DNA from: Streptomyces sp. NRRL S-37
Lineage (GTDB): Bacteria > Actinomycetota > Actinomycetes > Streptomycetales > Streptomycetaceae
Direction of reading: 5' to 3'
DNA: 64,000 nucleotides
Assembly (NCBI RefSeq): GCF_000721605.1
Contig: NZ_JOIZ01000019.1
Location: 378,770-442,769, forward strand
Part shown: positions 34,020-42,877 of the stretch, in pieces
Layout: each line of letters starts with the position of its first letter
Numbering within the stretch: position 1 is the stretch's first letter
Notes under the pieces: model-generated
What the model was told of the DNA's origin: nothing
Databases searched by the model: none
What the model saw: the letters and a program-made list of their open reading frames with translations, nothing else
Program-made: the position numbers and the translations under genes

Positions 34020-34736
34020 ATGGCAGAGCAGATGGGCGGACTGGCCGACGACCGTGCCCTGTTGGGCCGCACCAGCACCGCCGAGCGGGTCGCGGACATC
34101 CTCAGGAGCCGGATCGCCGAGGGCTACTTCCCGCCCGGCACGCGGCTGTCGGAGGACAGCATCGGCGGCGCGCTCGGCGTCTCCCGCAACACGCTGCGCG
34201 AGGCGTTCCGGCTGCTCACGCACGAACGGCTGCTCGTCCACGAGCTGAACCGGGGCGTGTTCGTCCGGGTGCTGACCGTCGAGGACGTCGAGGACATCTA
34301 CCGCACCCGCCGCCTCGTCGAGTGCGCCGTCGTGCGCGGACTGGGTGACCCGCCCTACCCGCTCGACGCGCTCACCGAGGTGGTGGAACAGGGGCGTACG
34401 GCGGCGCGCGAAGGTGACTGGAACGGTGTGGGTACGGCCAACATCCACTTCCACCGGGAACTGGTGGCCCTCGCCGCCAGTGAGCGCACGGACGAACTGA
34501 TGCGCAGCGTCTTCGCCGAACTGCGGCTCGCCTTCCACGTCGTGGACGAACCCCGGCGACTGCACGAACCGTACATCGCCCGCAATGTCGGGATTCTTCA
34601 GGCGCTTCAGGACGGGGACCGCGACAAGGCCGAGGCACTGCTGGCGGCCTACCTCGAGGTCTCGCTGGAACGGGTCGTCGAGGTGTACCGGCGGCGCGTC
34701 GGCGAGGACGGACAGGACGGCCGGCCGGCGGTGTGA
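34020..34736 (+). CDS. GntR/FadR-family repressor (FCD domain)
   Basis: The 238-residue protein has a winged HTH (about 20-80, with LSEDSIGGALGVSRNTLREA) and a C-terminal all-helical FCD domain whose metal/ligand residues include FHRELVALA. ATG 34020 is chosen; an alternative start lies six codons upstream. It is divergent from the 5-oxoproline operon, with a shared palindrome in between, and so is the likely repressor responding to 5-oxoproline or a related acid (inference). The Bacillus counterpart cluster uses an IclR-type regulator (KipR) instead. Confidence 0.9.
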   Translation: MAEQMGGLADDRALLGRTSTAERVADILRSRIAEGYFPPGTRLSEDSIGGALGVSRNTLREAFRLLTHERLLVHELNRGVFVRVLTVEDVEDIYRTRRLVECAVVRGLGDPPYPLDALTEVVEQGRTAAREGDWNGVGTANIHFHRELVALAASERTDELMRSVFAELRLAFHVVDEPRRLHEPYIARNVGILQALQDGDRDKAEALLAAYLEVSLERVVEVYRRRVGEDGQDGRPAV

Positions 34737-34767
34737 CGACCGTCGCGCCGGGGCGCAACACGGTCGT

Positions 34768-34798
34768 TTGGGTCGTTGTCAGACCGAGGACCTAGTCT
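34768..34798 (+). promoter_or_regulatory. Promoter of the SMC module, leaderless start
   Basis: TTGGGT (34768-34773) and TAGTCT (34793-34798) are 19 bases apart. The -10 ends only seven bases before the GTG at 34806, so the transcript probably begins at or next to the start codon. Confidence 0.45.
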
Positions 34799-34805
34799 GT
34801 GCACC

Positions 34806-36332
34806 GTGACTTCGCCTGCAACGACGGACAGCGTTCCGCCCCAGCTCAGCGCGGGGCCGCGGCCCGCGCCGGGCCCGGCCGCCGACGAAGGGCTGGCGCG
34901 GCGGCTGCGCGCGCTCGCGTGCACCGCGCCGCTGCACGACCTCGACGCCCGCAAGGCCAACCTCGCCGGCGAGTACTCGGTGTACGGCATGGCGGAGATC
35001 GCCCTCGCGGCCATCGACCTCGTCACCCTGAACATGGACTTCGACACGGGCGCGGACCACGACCAGATAGTCGCCCGGATCGTCCCGCGCATCGCCGCCC
35101 AGGCCCCGCACCGTCCCGCCGCCGAGCACGAGCGGGTGGCCCGCTGGGTCCTGGAGAACCTGATCAACGTCGGCAGCGTCGACCGCGGCTTCCGCGCGGT
35201 GTACGGCATGTTCGGCGCGGACGGCACCTATGTGCGCCGCGACTACGACTTCAAGCTGATCGAGGAGGTCCCCGGCCCCGGCGGCACGGTGTACCTGAGG
35301 ACCACCGACGAGGCGGTCAACGTCCTGGTCGGCGCCCTGGACACCGACGTCACCAGCGCGCAGATCGCCGCCGAGGTCAAGCTGGAGGTGCTGATCAGCA
35401 GGGGCAGGCTCGCCGACGCCCAGCTCGCCGCCGAGCAGGCCCGCTACCGGACCGTGCAGTACTCCGAGACCCTGCGCCGGGCCCTGGACGCCACCCGCCG
35501 CAACGTCCGCGCGGTGGACTGGCTGAGCGCCGTGCCCGACATGATCGCCGAGGCCCTCGACCACGTGGCGGACCGCTACCGCCACGAGAACGCGATCCTC
35601 ACCAACATCCGCAAGGCCCGCGACGAGTCCGAGGACCCCGAGCACAAGCGCCGGGCGGCCGAGCTGGTGGACATCGTCAAGGACTGCATCCGGCGCCACA
35701 CCCAGCTGCAGTCCCGGCTGCTGGAGGCCGGCCCGCTGTTCCGCGCCGAACAGGACCGGCAGGCCTTCGCCACCCCCACGTCGGTCTCGGGCACCGACCT
35801 CTACGGCCACCTCCTCGCGCCCCTGCTGCCGCTGCCCGTGGAGCGGGCGGCCCGGGTCACCGACGCCTTCTTCGCCCACGGCACCGGACTGCGCACCCCG
35901 GTCTCCGTCCGGGTCGCCGACCTCGTCGAGATCCTGCTGACACCGCCCGTGGAGCGCGAACACCTCGGCGCCGAGATGCCCGAGCCCGACCTGATCGCCA
36001 CGCCCGACGACAGCCGCTTCAGCGAGGAGCAGCTGGCGGCCGCCACGGAGCTGCTGGACCTGCCGGCCGACGCACCGCGCCGGCTGTCCGGACTGCTCGC
36101 CGACGCCCGCCGCCAGGACCCCGAACTGCCCTACCTGGTCGCCCTGCTCGCCATCCACGCCGCCAGCCCCCCGGTCGGCACCGCCTACCGCCAGGGCGAA
36201 CCGAAACTGCTGTTCGCCGTGGACGACGGAACCGAACTCGACGACCCCGAGTTCGGCGGCGCCGACCTCATCGTCGGCACGGCCCTGCTGGACGCGGCGG
36301 GGATGGCCGCGGACCGGTCGGAGGCGGCATGA
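34806..36332 (+). CDS. MukF/MksF/JetA-like subunit of an SMC module
   Basis: This 508-residue, mainly helical protein is the first of three co-directional genes with the order kleisin-like, winged-helix, SMC ATPase. The N-terminal part (LLARRLRALACTAPLHDLDA region to VYGMFGADGTYVRRDYDFKL) looks like a winged-helix dimerisation domain. The middle is a long helical region (VDWLSAVPDMIAEALDHVAD), and the C-terminus (GEPKLLFAVDDGTELDDPEF) is beta-rich. I recognise no catalytic motif. The identification rests on gene order and fold-like features, not on a clear sequence match. GTG 34806 is favoured by the adjacent -10. A 49-base gap leads to the next gene. Confidence 0.6.
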   Translation: MTSPATTDSVPPQLSAGPRPAPGPAADEGLARRLRALACTAPLHDLDARKANLAGEYSVYGMAEIALAAIDLVTLNMDFDTGADHDQIVARIVPRIAAQAPHRPAAEHERVARWVLENLINVGSVDRGFRAVYGMFGADGTYVRRDYDFKLIEEVPGPGGTVYLRTTDEAVNVLVGALDTDVTSAQIAAEVKLEVLISRGRLADAQLAAEQARYRTVQYSETLRRALDATRRNVRAVDWLSAVPDMIAEALDHVADRYRHENAILTNIRKARDESEDPEHKRRAAELVDIVKDCIRRHTQLQSRLLEAGPLFRAEQDRQAFATPTSVSGTDLYGHLLAPLLPLPVERAARVTDAFFAHGTGLRTPVSVRVADLVEILLTPPVEREHLGAEMPEPDLIATPDDSRFSEEQLAAATELLDLPADAPRRLSGLLADARRQDPELPYLVALLAIHAASPPVGTAYRQGEPKLLFAVDDGTELDDPEFGGADLIVGTALLDAAGMAADRSEAA

Positions 36333-36381
36333 CGGAGCGAGCAGTCCGTACCGAGCTGTCCCAGAGCAAGGAGCCCCGACC

Positions 36382-37263
36382 GTGACCGAGCACGTCGAGT
36401 GGAGTGAGCCGGAGGCCGTGGCCGCACCGGCGAGCGCCGCCGTCACACCCGCCGACGCCGCCGACGCCGCACGGCTCGTCGCCTTCGGCCTCCAGCCCAA
36501 GCTCCAGCCCGCCCGCGACCAGGAGTACGCCGACCTGCTGCGCCGCTATCGCGAGGACCCGCCGTTCGCGCGGCTCGCCGACGCCGTGGCCACCGGCCTC
36601 GGACTGATCGTGCTGGAGGTGTCCCCGCGCGCCGGCATGGCCGTCACCGCCGCCGAGGACTCCGTCTTCGCCGTCCGTATGGGCGACTACGCGCGCCGCA
36701 CCTCCGCCGACGGCGGCGACCGGTTCCTGCACGGGCTCGCCCACCTCGCCGTCGCCGCCATGGCCTTCCCGCGCCCCGAGGACCTCGCCGACGACGGCTA
36801 CATCGGGCGCGTCACGGTCAACGGCGTCGACTCCTTCGTCCGCCAGGCCTGCCACCGCCTGGAGGAGCGGGCCGCGGAGCAGGGCGAGAACACCGACCCG
36901 GCCAGTGACGCCCCCGGCCTGGAGGCCGCGTGGCGGATCTGGGCCAGACGCAGCTCGACCGGCGCCACCAAGGACGCGCGCCGGCTCGCGGGCTCCACCA
37001 CCGGCATCGTCGCCAAGGCCGTCGGCTTCCTCACCGACTCCGGCTTCCTGCAGCGCACCGGCGACGACAACGGCGGCACGTACCGCACCACGGCCCGCTA
37101 CCAGCTCCAGGTCCGCGACATGGCGGGCGGCGCCGCCATGGCCGAGCTGCTGGAGCTGGGCGTCGTCCCGGTCACCGACGGGACGCCCACCCTGCTGCCG
37201 CCCGAGGACGGCGACGACCTGGAGCTGGTCGCCGACGCCGGCCTGCCGTTCCACTCCGCCTGA
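36382..37263 (+). CDS. MukE/MksE/JetB-like winged-helix subunit
   Basis: The 293-residue protein has an N-terminal Ala-rich segment, then a helical region (FLHGLAHLAVAAMAFPRPED and DDGYIGRVTVNGVDSFVRQA) that fits a winged helix. The C-terminal wing (AVGFLTDSGFLQRTGDDNGG, then YRTTARYQLQVRDMAG) precedes an acidic tail. Reading order and size match MukE-like accessory subunits, which bind the kleisin and DNA. GGAG precedes the GTG by eight bases. The SMC gene follows 34 bases later. Confidence 0.6.
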   Translation: MTEHVEWSEPEAVAAPASAAVTPADAADAARLVAFGLQPKLQPARDQEYADLLRRYREDPPFARLADAVATGLGLIVLEVSPRAGMAVTAAEDSVFAVRMGDYARRTSADGGDRFLHGLAHLAVAAMAFPRPEDLADDGYIGRVTVNGVDSFVRQACHRLEERAAEQGENTDPASDAPGLEAAWRIWARRSSTGATKDARRLAGSTTGIVAKAVGFLTDSGFLQRTGDDNGGTYRTTARYQLQVRDMAGGAAMAELLELGVVPVTDGTPTLLPPEDGDDLELVADAGLPFHSA

Positions 37264-37297
37264 ACCCCCGTTTCACGAAGCCTCACGAGAGTCCGCC

Positions 37298-40200
37298 ATG
37301 TACGAGCTGTCCCGGGTCCGCCTCTACTCCATCGGGCCGGCCGGTGCGCGCTACGCCGACACCGTGCTCGACCTGCGCGGTGTCGGCGGGCCCGTGCCGG
37401 ACCCCGCGCCGACGCAGGCGGAGTTCTTCCAGGAGGAGCCCGTCGGCCCGCCGCGCCGGCCGGCGCCCGCCGGGGTGCTCTTCCTGGAGAACGGCGGCGG
37501 CAAGTCGGTCCTGCTGAAGCTGATCTTCTCCGTGATGCTCCCGGGCCACCGCAACACCCTCGGCGGCGCCAGCTCCGGTGTGCTGCGCAAGTTCCTGCTC
37601 GCCGACGACTGCGGCCACGTGGCGCTGGAGTGGCAGCACGTGCAGACCGGCGAGTGCGTCGTCGTCGGCAAGGCCAGCGAGTGGCGGGGCCGCCAGGTCT
37701 CCAACGACCCGAGGAAGTTCGCCGAGGCCTGGTACTCCTTCCGGCCCGGCCCCGGCCTCAGCCTGGACAACCTCCCCGTCGCCGAGTCCACGGCCGTACG
37801 GCCGCCCGTCGAGGGCCAGTCGGGCGCGCGGGGACGGCGCCGCACCATGAAGGGCTTCCGGGACGCCCTCACGGAGGCCGGCAAGAACTACCCGCACCTG
37901 GAGGTGCACTGGGAGGAGATCCACGAGCGCTGGACCGAGCACCTCGGCGAGCTGGGACTCGACCCCGAACTCTTCCGCTACCAGCGGGAGATGAACGCCG
38001 ACGAGGGCGAGGCAGCCGGTCTCTTCGCGGTCAAGAAGGACTCCGACTTCACCGATCTGCTGCTGCGCGCCGTCACCGACACCCGGGACACCGACGGACT
38101 CGCCGACCTGGTCGGCGGCTTCGGCAACAAACTGGGCCGGCGCGCCGAACTGATCGCCGAACGCGACTTCACCGCCGGATCCGCCGACCTGCTCGGCCGG
38201 ATCGTCGAGGCCGCCGAGGCCCGCACCCGCGCGCGGGAGATCCACACCGCCGCCGAGCGCCGCACCCGCACCCTGGCCCGCAGGCTCTCCGCGCGCGGCG
38301 CCCGGGAACGCGTCCGCGCGGCCGACCTGGCGCAGCGGGTCACCGCCGCCGCGCACGCCGTCACCCACGCCGAGTCGGCACGCGAGCACAGCGCGCTGAT
38401 CTCCGCCGAACTCGCCTACCGGCACGCCTCCCTGGCGCTCGCCGCCGCCGAGAAGTCCGCCGCCGCCCAGAAACGCGAACTCGCCGACGCGCGCACCCTG
38501 TACGCGGCCTGGCAGGCCGCCGAGGCCGTGCTGCGCCACCGCGCCGCCGCCGACCGTGTCGCCAGGGTGTCCGCCGCCATCCAGGAGGCCGAGCGGGACG
38601 CGGCCCCCGCGCTGGCCGCGCGCGCCAAGGCCGCCGTCGACCTCGTCCGCGCCCTGCACGCGGCCGCGCGGAACGCCGAGGACCTCGCCAACGAGGAGGA
38701 GGAGCGCTCCGCCGCCCTCCAGGAGGTCAGCGACGGCGCCTACCGCGACTCCACCGCCGCCGCCACCGAGGCACAGCGGGCCCGCAGCGAGGTAGGGCAC
38801 CTGCGGCAGCGGCTCACCGAGGTCGAGCAGGAGACCGCCGAGGCCGTGCGGGCCGGCTGGCTCGACGACAGCGCCCCCGACGCCGACCCCGCCAGGGCCG
38901 CGCTCGCGGCCAGCGACGCCGAGAAGACGGCGGTCGCCGCCTGGGACACCGCCCGCGAGGCGGCCCGCCGGGCCACCGAGCACGCGCGCGAGGCGGCCGC
39001 CGCCGAGAGCCGCGCGGAACTCACCGCGGCCCGCGCGGCGGACGCGGCCACGGCGGCCGAGCGCGCCCACGAGAGCGAGCGCCGCACGGCCGAGGACCTC
39101 GCCGCCGAACAGCGGCTGGCGGAACTGCTGAGCCTGCCGGGAGCCACCGGCCGACGGCGGGCCGGCGTGCCGGGACAGCGCACGGACACGGACCGTGCCG
39201 CGGACGCTTCGGAGGCCGGGCCTTCCTTCGGCGAAGGCGCCCTGACCGCCGAGGAACTCGACCGCTTCGCCGACGAGCTGCGCGAACTGCTCGACGACGC
39301 CGTCTCCTCCGCCGAGCGGCAGCTGTTCGACCTGCGGACCGCCGCCGCGGACGACGCCCGCATCCTCGGCGCCCTCGGAGACGGCGGGCTGCTGCCGCCC
39401 GGCCCGGACGTGCTAGCGACGGTCGAGTTCCTCGGCGAGCACGGCATCCCGGCCCTCCCGGGATGGCGCTACCTCGCCCAGGCCGTCGCCCCCGCCGACC
39501 ACGCGCGCGTGCTGGCAGCCCGCCCCGAGCTGGTCGACGGCGTCATCATCACCGACCCCGACTCCCACCTCCGCGCCCGCGAGGCACTGAGCGACGCCGC
39601 CCTGCTGCCCCGGTCCGCCGTCGCCGTCGGCACCGCCGCCGCCCTGCTCGCCCCCACCCCCGCGCCGGACACGGACACCGGGGACGTCTTCCTCGTACCG
39701 CCGAACCCGGCCATGCACGACGAGCACGCCGCCGACGAGGAACGGCAGACCCTGCGCGCCCGGGCCACCGAGCGGGACGAGGAGATCCGCGCGCTCGCCG
39801 CCCGGCTCGGCAAGGACCGGGAGCTGGCCGCGAGGCTCGCCTCCTGGCGCACCGGCTGCCCCGCCGGGCGGCTCACGGAGCTGGCCGCCACGGCCCACGA
39901 GGCACGGGCGTTCGCCGAGGAGGCCGAGGCCGAACTGGCCGAGGCGCGCACCGTGCGGGCGGAGGCCGAGGAGGCCGCCGCCGAGGCCGTCGGCGTCCGT
40001 GACGAGCGGCAGGAAGCCGCGCAGAAGGCCCGGCGCGCGGCCGACGCCCTCGCCGGACTCGCCTTCCGGCTGCGCGAACGGGCCGGCTGGCAGGTCAAGC
40101 TGCGCGAACTCGCCGACGACGCGACCGAGGCGGAGGCCCGCGCCCAGACCTGTCTGGAACGGGCGCGCGCCGCCGACGAGGACCGGCGCGGCGCCCAGCG

Positions 40201-41950
40201 GGCCGCCGACGACGCCCGCCGCACCGCCCGCGCGCTGCGCGCCGAACGCTCCGAGATCGCGGGCGCCCCCGACGACGTGCCCGAGGACGGCGCCGGCGCG
40301 CCGCAGTCCTCCCTGCCGGCCCTGCGCGAGGCCTACCGCGCCGCCTCCCAGGTGTACGAGAAGGTCGGCGTCGGCGCCGATCTGCGTGCCGAACAGGCCC
40401 GCGCGGAGAGCGACGAGAGCGCCGCCCGGGCCGAACTGGACCGGCTCAGCAACAAGGTCCGCACCCGTGCCGAGCAGCTGCTCCAGTCGCCCGACGGTTC
40501 CGACGGCCCCAGCCGGCAGGCCGCCGCCGCCCGTGCGGAGGAGCTGGTGCAGCTCCTGGAGACCCGCATGTCCGGCGCGAGCGAGCAGCTCGGACGGCTG
40601 CGCGGCGAGGCCGAACGGCTCGCGCCCGAGGACGGTGAGGCGCACACCGAACTCCCCGAGGACCTGCTGCCGCGCGACGCCGAACACGCGCAGGCCCTTC
40701 TGCGCACCGCCACCACCGAACTCGCCTCCCGCAGCGAGGCCCTGAGCCGGGCCCGGGAGGCCCACGCCGAACTCCTCGACGCCCACCGCGCCGCCGAGGA
40801 CGCGGCCGGCGGCTTCGACGAGATCGCCGCCATGCTCCGCGATCTGCTGCGCGAGCACGCCGGCGAGGAGGAGCAGGAGCAGCCCGAGCCCTATCCGGGC
40901 GGCCTGGAGGAAGCCCGGCAGTCCGCCGCCGAAGCCCGCCGCTCCCTGCGCGGCTGCGCCGCGGACCTGTCCGCCGCCGAGTCCGCCGTGCGCGAGGCGA
41001 GCGACGTCCTCGTCCGGCACGCCAACTCCACGCGCTACGAGCAGGTCCGCACCCCCGCACGCCAGCAGATCCGCGAACTGCCCGCCTCCGCGCTGCCCGA
41101 ACACGCCCAGAAGTGGGCGGACGCCTTCGCGCCCCGGCTGCGGGTCCTCACCGACGAGCTGGAGCAGCTGGAGCGCAACCGCGACTCGATCGTGGACCGG
41201 CTGCGGGGCCTGGTCGAGTCCGCCCTCGCCACCCTCCGCTCCGCCCAGCGGCTGTCCCGGCTGCCGGAAGGGCTCGGCGAGTGGTCCGGACAGGAATTCC
41301 TGCGCATCCGCTTCGAGGAACCCGACCAGGCCACCCTCACCGAGCGGCTCGGTGAGGTCGTCGACGAGGCGACCCGGGCGGCCGTGAAGAAGAACTCCGA
41401 CCTGCGGCGCGACGGCATGTCCCTGCTGCTGCGCGGGGTAGCCGCCGCCCTCCAGCCCAAGGGCGTCGCCGTCGAGATCCTCAAGCCCGACGCGGTACTG
41501 CGCGCCGAACGCGTCCCCGTCGGCCAGATGGGTGACGTGTTCTCCGGCGGCCAGCTGCTCACCGCGGCCATCGCCCTGTACTGCACGATGGCCGCACTGC
41601 GCTCCAACGACCGCGGCCGGGACAAGCACCGCCACGCCGGCACGCTGTTCCTGGACAACCCCATCGGCCGCGCCAACGCCACCTACCTCCTGGAGCTCCA
41701 GCGCGCGGTCTCCGACGCGCTCGGCGTCCAGCTCCTGTACACCACCGGTCTGTTCGACACCACGGCGCTCGCGGAGTTCCCGCTGGTCATCCGGCTGCGG
41801 AACGACGCCGACCTGCGGGCCGGCCTGAAGTACATCAGCGTGGAGGAACACCTCCGGCCGGGGCTCCCGCAGCAGGACCCGGCCGAGGAGGCGCACAGCG
41901 AGATCACGGCGACCCGCATGTTCAAGCGGCCCGCGGCGGCGAGCGGCTGA
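37298..41950 (+). CDS. MukB/MksB/JetC-like SMC ATPase
   Basis: The 1550-residue protein has a split ABC ATPase. Walker A is LFLENGGGKSVLLKLIFSVM with Lys69. About 1,150 residues of Ala/Glu/Arg-rich coiled coil follow, with a hinge-like non-coiled region near 680-830. At the end stand the signature SGGQ (about 1416) and Walker B TLFLDNPIGRANA (Asp1453, then Asn1454 where most SMC proteins have Glu). It should load on DNA as a homodimer together with the two upstream gene products. It is larger than typical JetC. GAGAG lies just before the ATG. An IclR gene converges on it 24 bases downstream, and no JetD-type nuclease gene follows. Confidence 0.8.
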   Translation: MYELSRVRLYSIGPAGARYADTVLDLRGVGGPVPDPAPTQAEFFQEEPVGPPRRPAPAGVLFLENGGGKSVLLKLIFSVMLPGHRNTLGGASSGVLRKFLLADDCGHVALEWQHVQTGECVVVGKASEWRGRQVSNDPRKFAEAWYSFRPGPGLSLDNLPVAESTAVRPPVEGQSGARGRRRTMKGFRDALTEAGKNYPHLEVHWEEIHERWTEHLGELGLDPELFRYQREMNADEGEAAGLFAVKKDSDFTDLLLRAVTDTRDTDGLADLVGGFGNKLGRRAELIAERDFTAGSADLLGRIVEAAEARTRAREIHTAAERRTRTLARRLSARGARERVRAADLAQRVTAAAHAVTHAESAREHSALISAELAYRHASLALAAAEKSAAAQKRELADARTLYAAWQAAEAVLRHRAAADRVARVSAAIQEAERDAAPALAARAKAAVDLVRALHAAARNAEDLANEEEERSAALQEVSDGAYRDSTAAATEAQRARSEVGHLRQRLTEVEQETAEAVRAGWLDDSAPDADPARAALAASDAEKTAVAAWDTAREAARRATEHAREAAAAESRAELTAARAADAATAAERAHESERRTAEDLAAEQRLAELLSLPGATGRRRAGVPGQRTDTDRAADASEAGPSFGEGALTAEELDRFADELRELLDDAVSSAERQLFDLRTAAADDARILGALGDGGLLPPGPDVLATVEFLGEHGIPALPGWRYLAQAVAPADHARVLAARPELVDGVIITDPDSHLRAREALSDAALLPRSAVAVGTAAALLAPTPAPDTDTGDVFLVPPNPAMHDEHAADEERQTLRARATERDEEIRALAARLGKDRELAARLASWRTGCPAGRLTELAATAHEARAFAEEAEAELAEARTVRAEAEEAAAEAVGVRDERQEAAQKARRAADALAGLAFRLRERAGWQVKLRELADDATEAEARAQTCLERARAADEDRRGAQRAADDARRTARALRAERSEIAGAPDDVPEDGAGAPQSSLPALREAYRAASQVYEKVGVGADLRAEQARAESDESAARAELDRLSNKVRTRAEQLLQSPDGSDGPSRQAAAARAEELVQLLETRMSGASEQLGRLRGEAERLAPEDGEAHTELPEDLLPRDAEHAQALLRTATTELASRSEALSRAREAHAELLDAHRAAEDAAGGFDEIAAMLRDLLREHAGEEEQEQPEPYPGGLEEARQSAAEARRSLRGCAADLSAAESAVREASDVLVRHANSTRYEQVRTPARQQIRELPASALPEHAQKWADAFAPRLRVLTDELEQLERNRDSIVDRLRGLVESALATLRSAQRLSRLPEGLGEWSGQEFLRIRFEEPDQATLTERLGEVVDEATRAAVKKNSDLRRDGMSLLLRGVAAALQPKGVAVEILKPDAVLRAERVPVGQMGDVFSGGQLLTAAIALYCTMAALRSNDRGRDKHRHAGTLFLDNPIGRANATYLLELQRAVSDALGVQLLYTTGLFDTTALAEFPLVIRLRNDADLRAGLKYISVEEHLRPGLPQQDPAEEAHSEITATRMFKRPAAASG

Positions 41951-41973
41951 TCAGGCAGCACCCCGGACGAGGC

Positions 41974-42771
41974 TCAGAAGCCGTAGCCCATGCGCCGGGA
42001 CAGCTCGGCCGCCGCCGTCGCCGTCCGGCTGCCCAACTCGGGCAGCCGGTCCGCACGCAGCCGGTACACCGGCCCGGAGACACTGATCGCCGCCATCACC
42101 GTGCCGTCGTGCGAGCGGACCGGTGCCGCGACGGCCGCGAGTCCCAGCTCCAGCTCCTCCAGCGTGGCGCCGTACCCCCGCTCGACCACCGTCTCCAGCT
42201 CACCGCGCAGCACCGACGCCGCGACGATCGTCCGCTCCGTGAACCGGCGCAGCGGGCGCGCGAGACGGCTCTCACGAGCGGCGGGTGGCAGATGGGCCAG
42301 GAACACCTTGCCGCCGGCGGTGGCGTGCAGCGGGGTGCGCCTGCCGAGCCAGTTCTGCGCGGTGACCGACGCCGTGCCCCGGGCCTGCATGATGTTGACG
42401 GCGGCGTCGTCGTCCAGCACCGCTATGTTCACCGTCTCGCCCAGCTCGTCGGCGAGCTCCCGGCAGACCGGGACGCCCTCCTGCGAGATGTCCAGCCGCA
42501 CGGCGGCCGCCCCCGCGAGGCGCAGCACACCGGCACCCAGGTGGTACTTGCCGCGGTCCTTCGTCTGGGCCACCAGACCGCGGTTCTCCAGGACACCGAG
42601 CAGCCGGAAGGCCGTGGACTTGTGCACGCCCAGCTCGCCGGCGATCTCCGTGACACCCGCCTCGCCGTGCCGCGCCAGGATCTCCAGCACGCTCACCGCA
42701 CGGTCCACCGACTGCACGGCACTCGTCGTGCCCCTCCCGTTCCCCCTGGGCTGTTTCCGCTCGCCGGTCAT
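41974..42771 (-). CDS. IclR-family transcriptional regulator
   Basis: This 265-residue protein has the N-terminal winged HTH (SVDRAVSVLEILARHGEAGV and VHKSTAFRLLGVLENRGLVA) and a C-terminal GAF-like effector domain (RTPLHATAGGKVFLAHLPP, APVRSHDGTVMAAISVSGP). The target is not evident. It converges on the SMC gene and lies downstream of a membrane-protein gene, from which a hairpin (42804-42833) separates it. It should therefore have its own promoter within 42772-42803 or inside the hairpin region. Confidence 0.9.
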   Translation of the reverse strand: MTGERKQPRGNGRGTTSAVQSVDRAVSVLEILARHGEAGVTEIAGELGVHKSTAFRLLGVLENRGLVAQTKDRGKYHLGAGVLRLAGAAAVRLDISQEGVPVCRELADELGETVNIAVLDDDAAVNIMQARGTASVTAQNWLGRRTPLHATAGGKVFLAHLPPAARESRLARPLRRFTERTIVAASVLRGELETVVERGYGATLEELELGLAAVAAPVRSHDGTVMAAISVSGPVYRLRADRLPELGSRTATAAAELSRRMGYGF

Positions 42772-42803
42772 GGCTCGGCTCTCACCATCTGTCGGTAACC
42801 GTT

Positions 42804-42833
42804 GCGCAGGGCGCCTGCCGGCGCGCCCTGCGC
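42804..42833 (-). terminator. Hairpin terminator after the 190-residue membrane protein gene
   Basis: GCGCAGGGCGC (42804-42814) pairs with GCGCCCTGCGC (42823-42833) across an eight-base loop, downstream of the stop at 42878 on the minus strand. Confidence 0.55.
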
Positions 42834-42877
42834 GACTTCAGCGTACCGAGGGCCCGCGTCCCGGCGAGCGAGCGGTC

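Noticed and set aside
39413..41896. Minus-strand frame of 827 codons opposite the SMC gene
   Set aside because: It is a Gly/Leu-rich shadow of the Ala/Glu/Arg coiled coil.
41951..42771. IclR gene as the missing fourth (nuclease) component of the SMC module
   Set aside because: It is convergent and has the full HTH plus IclR effector domain. It holds no nuclease motif.
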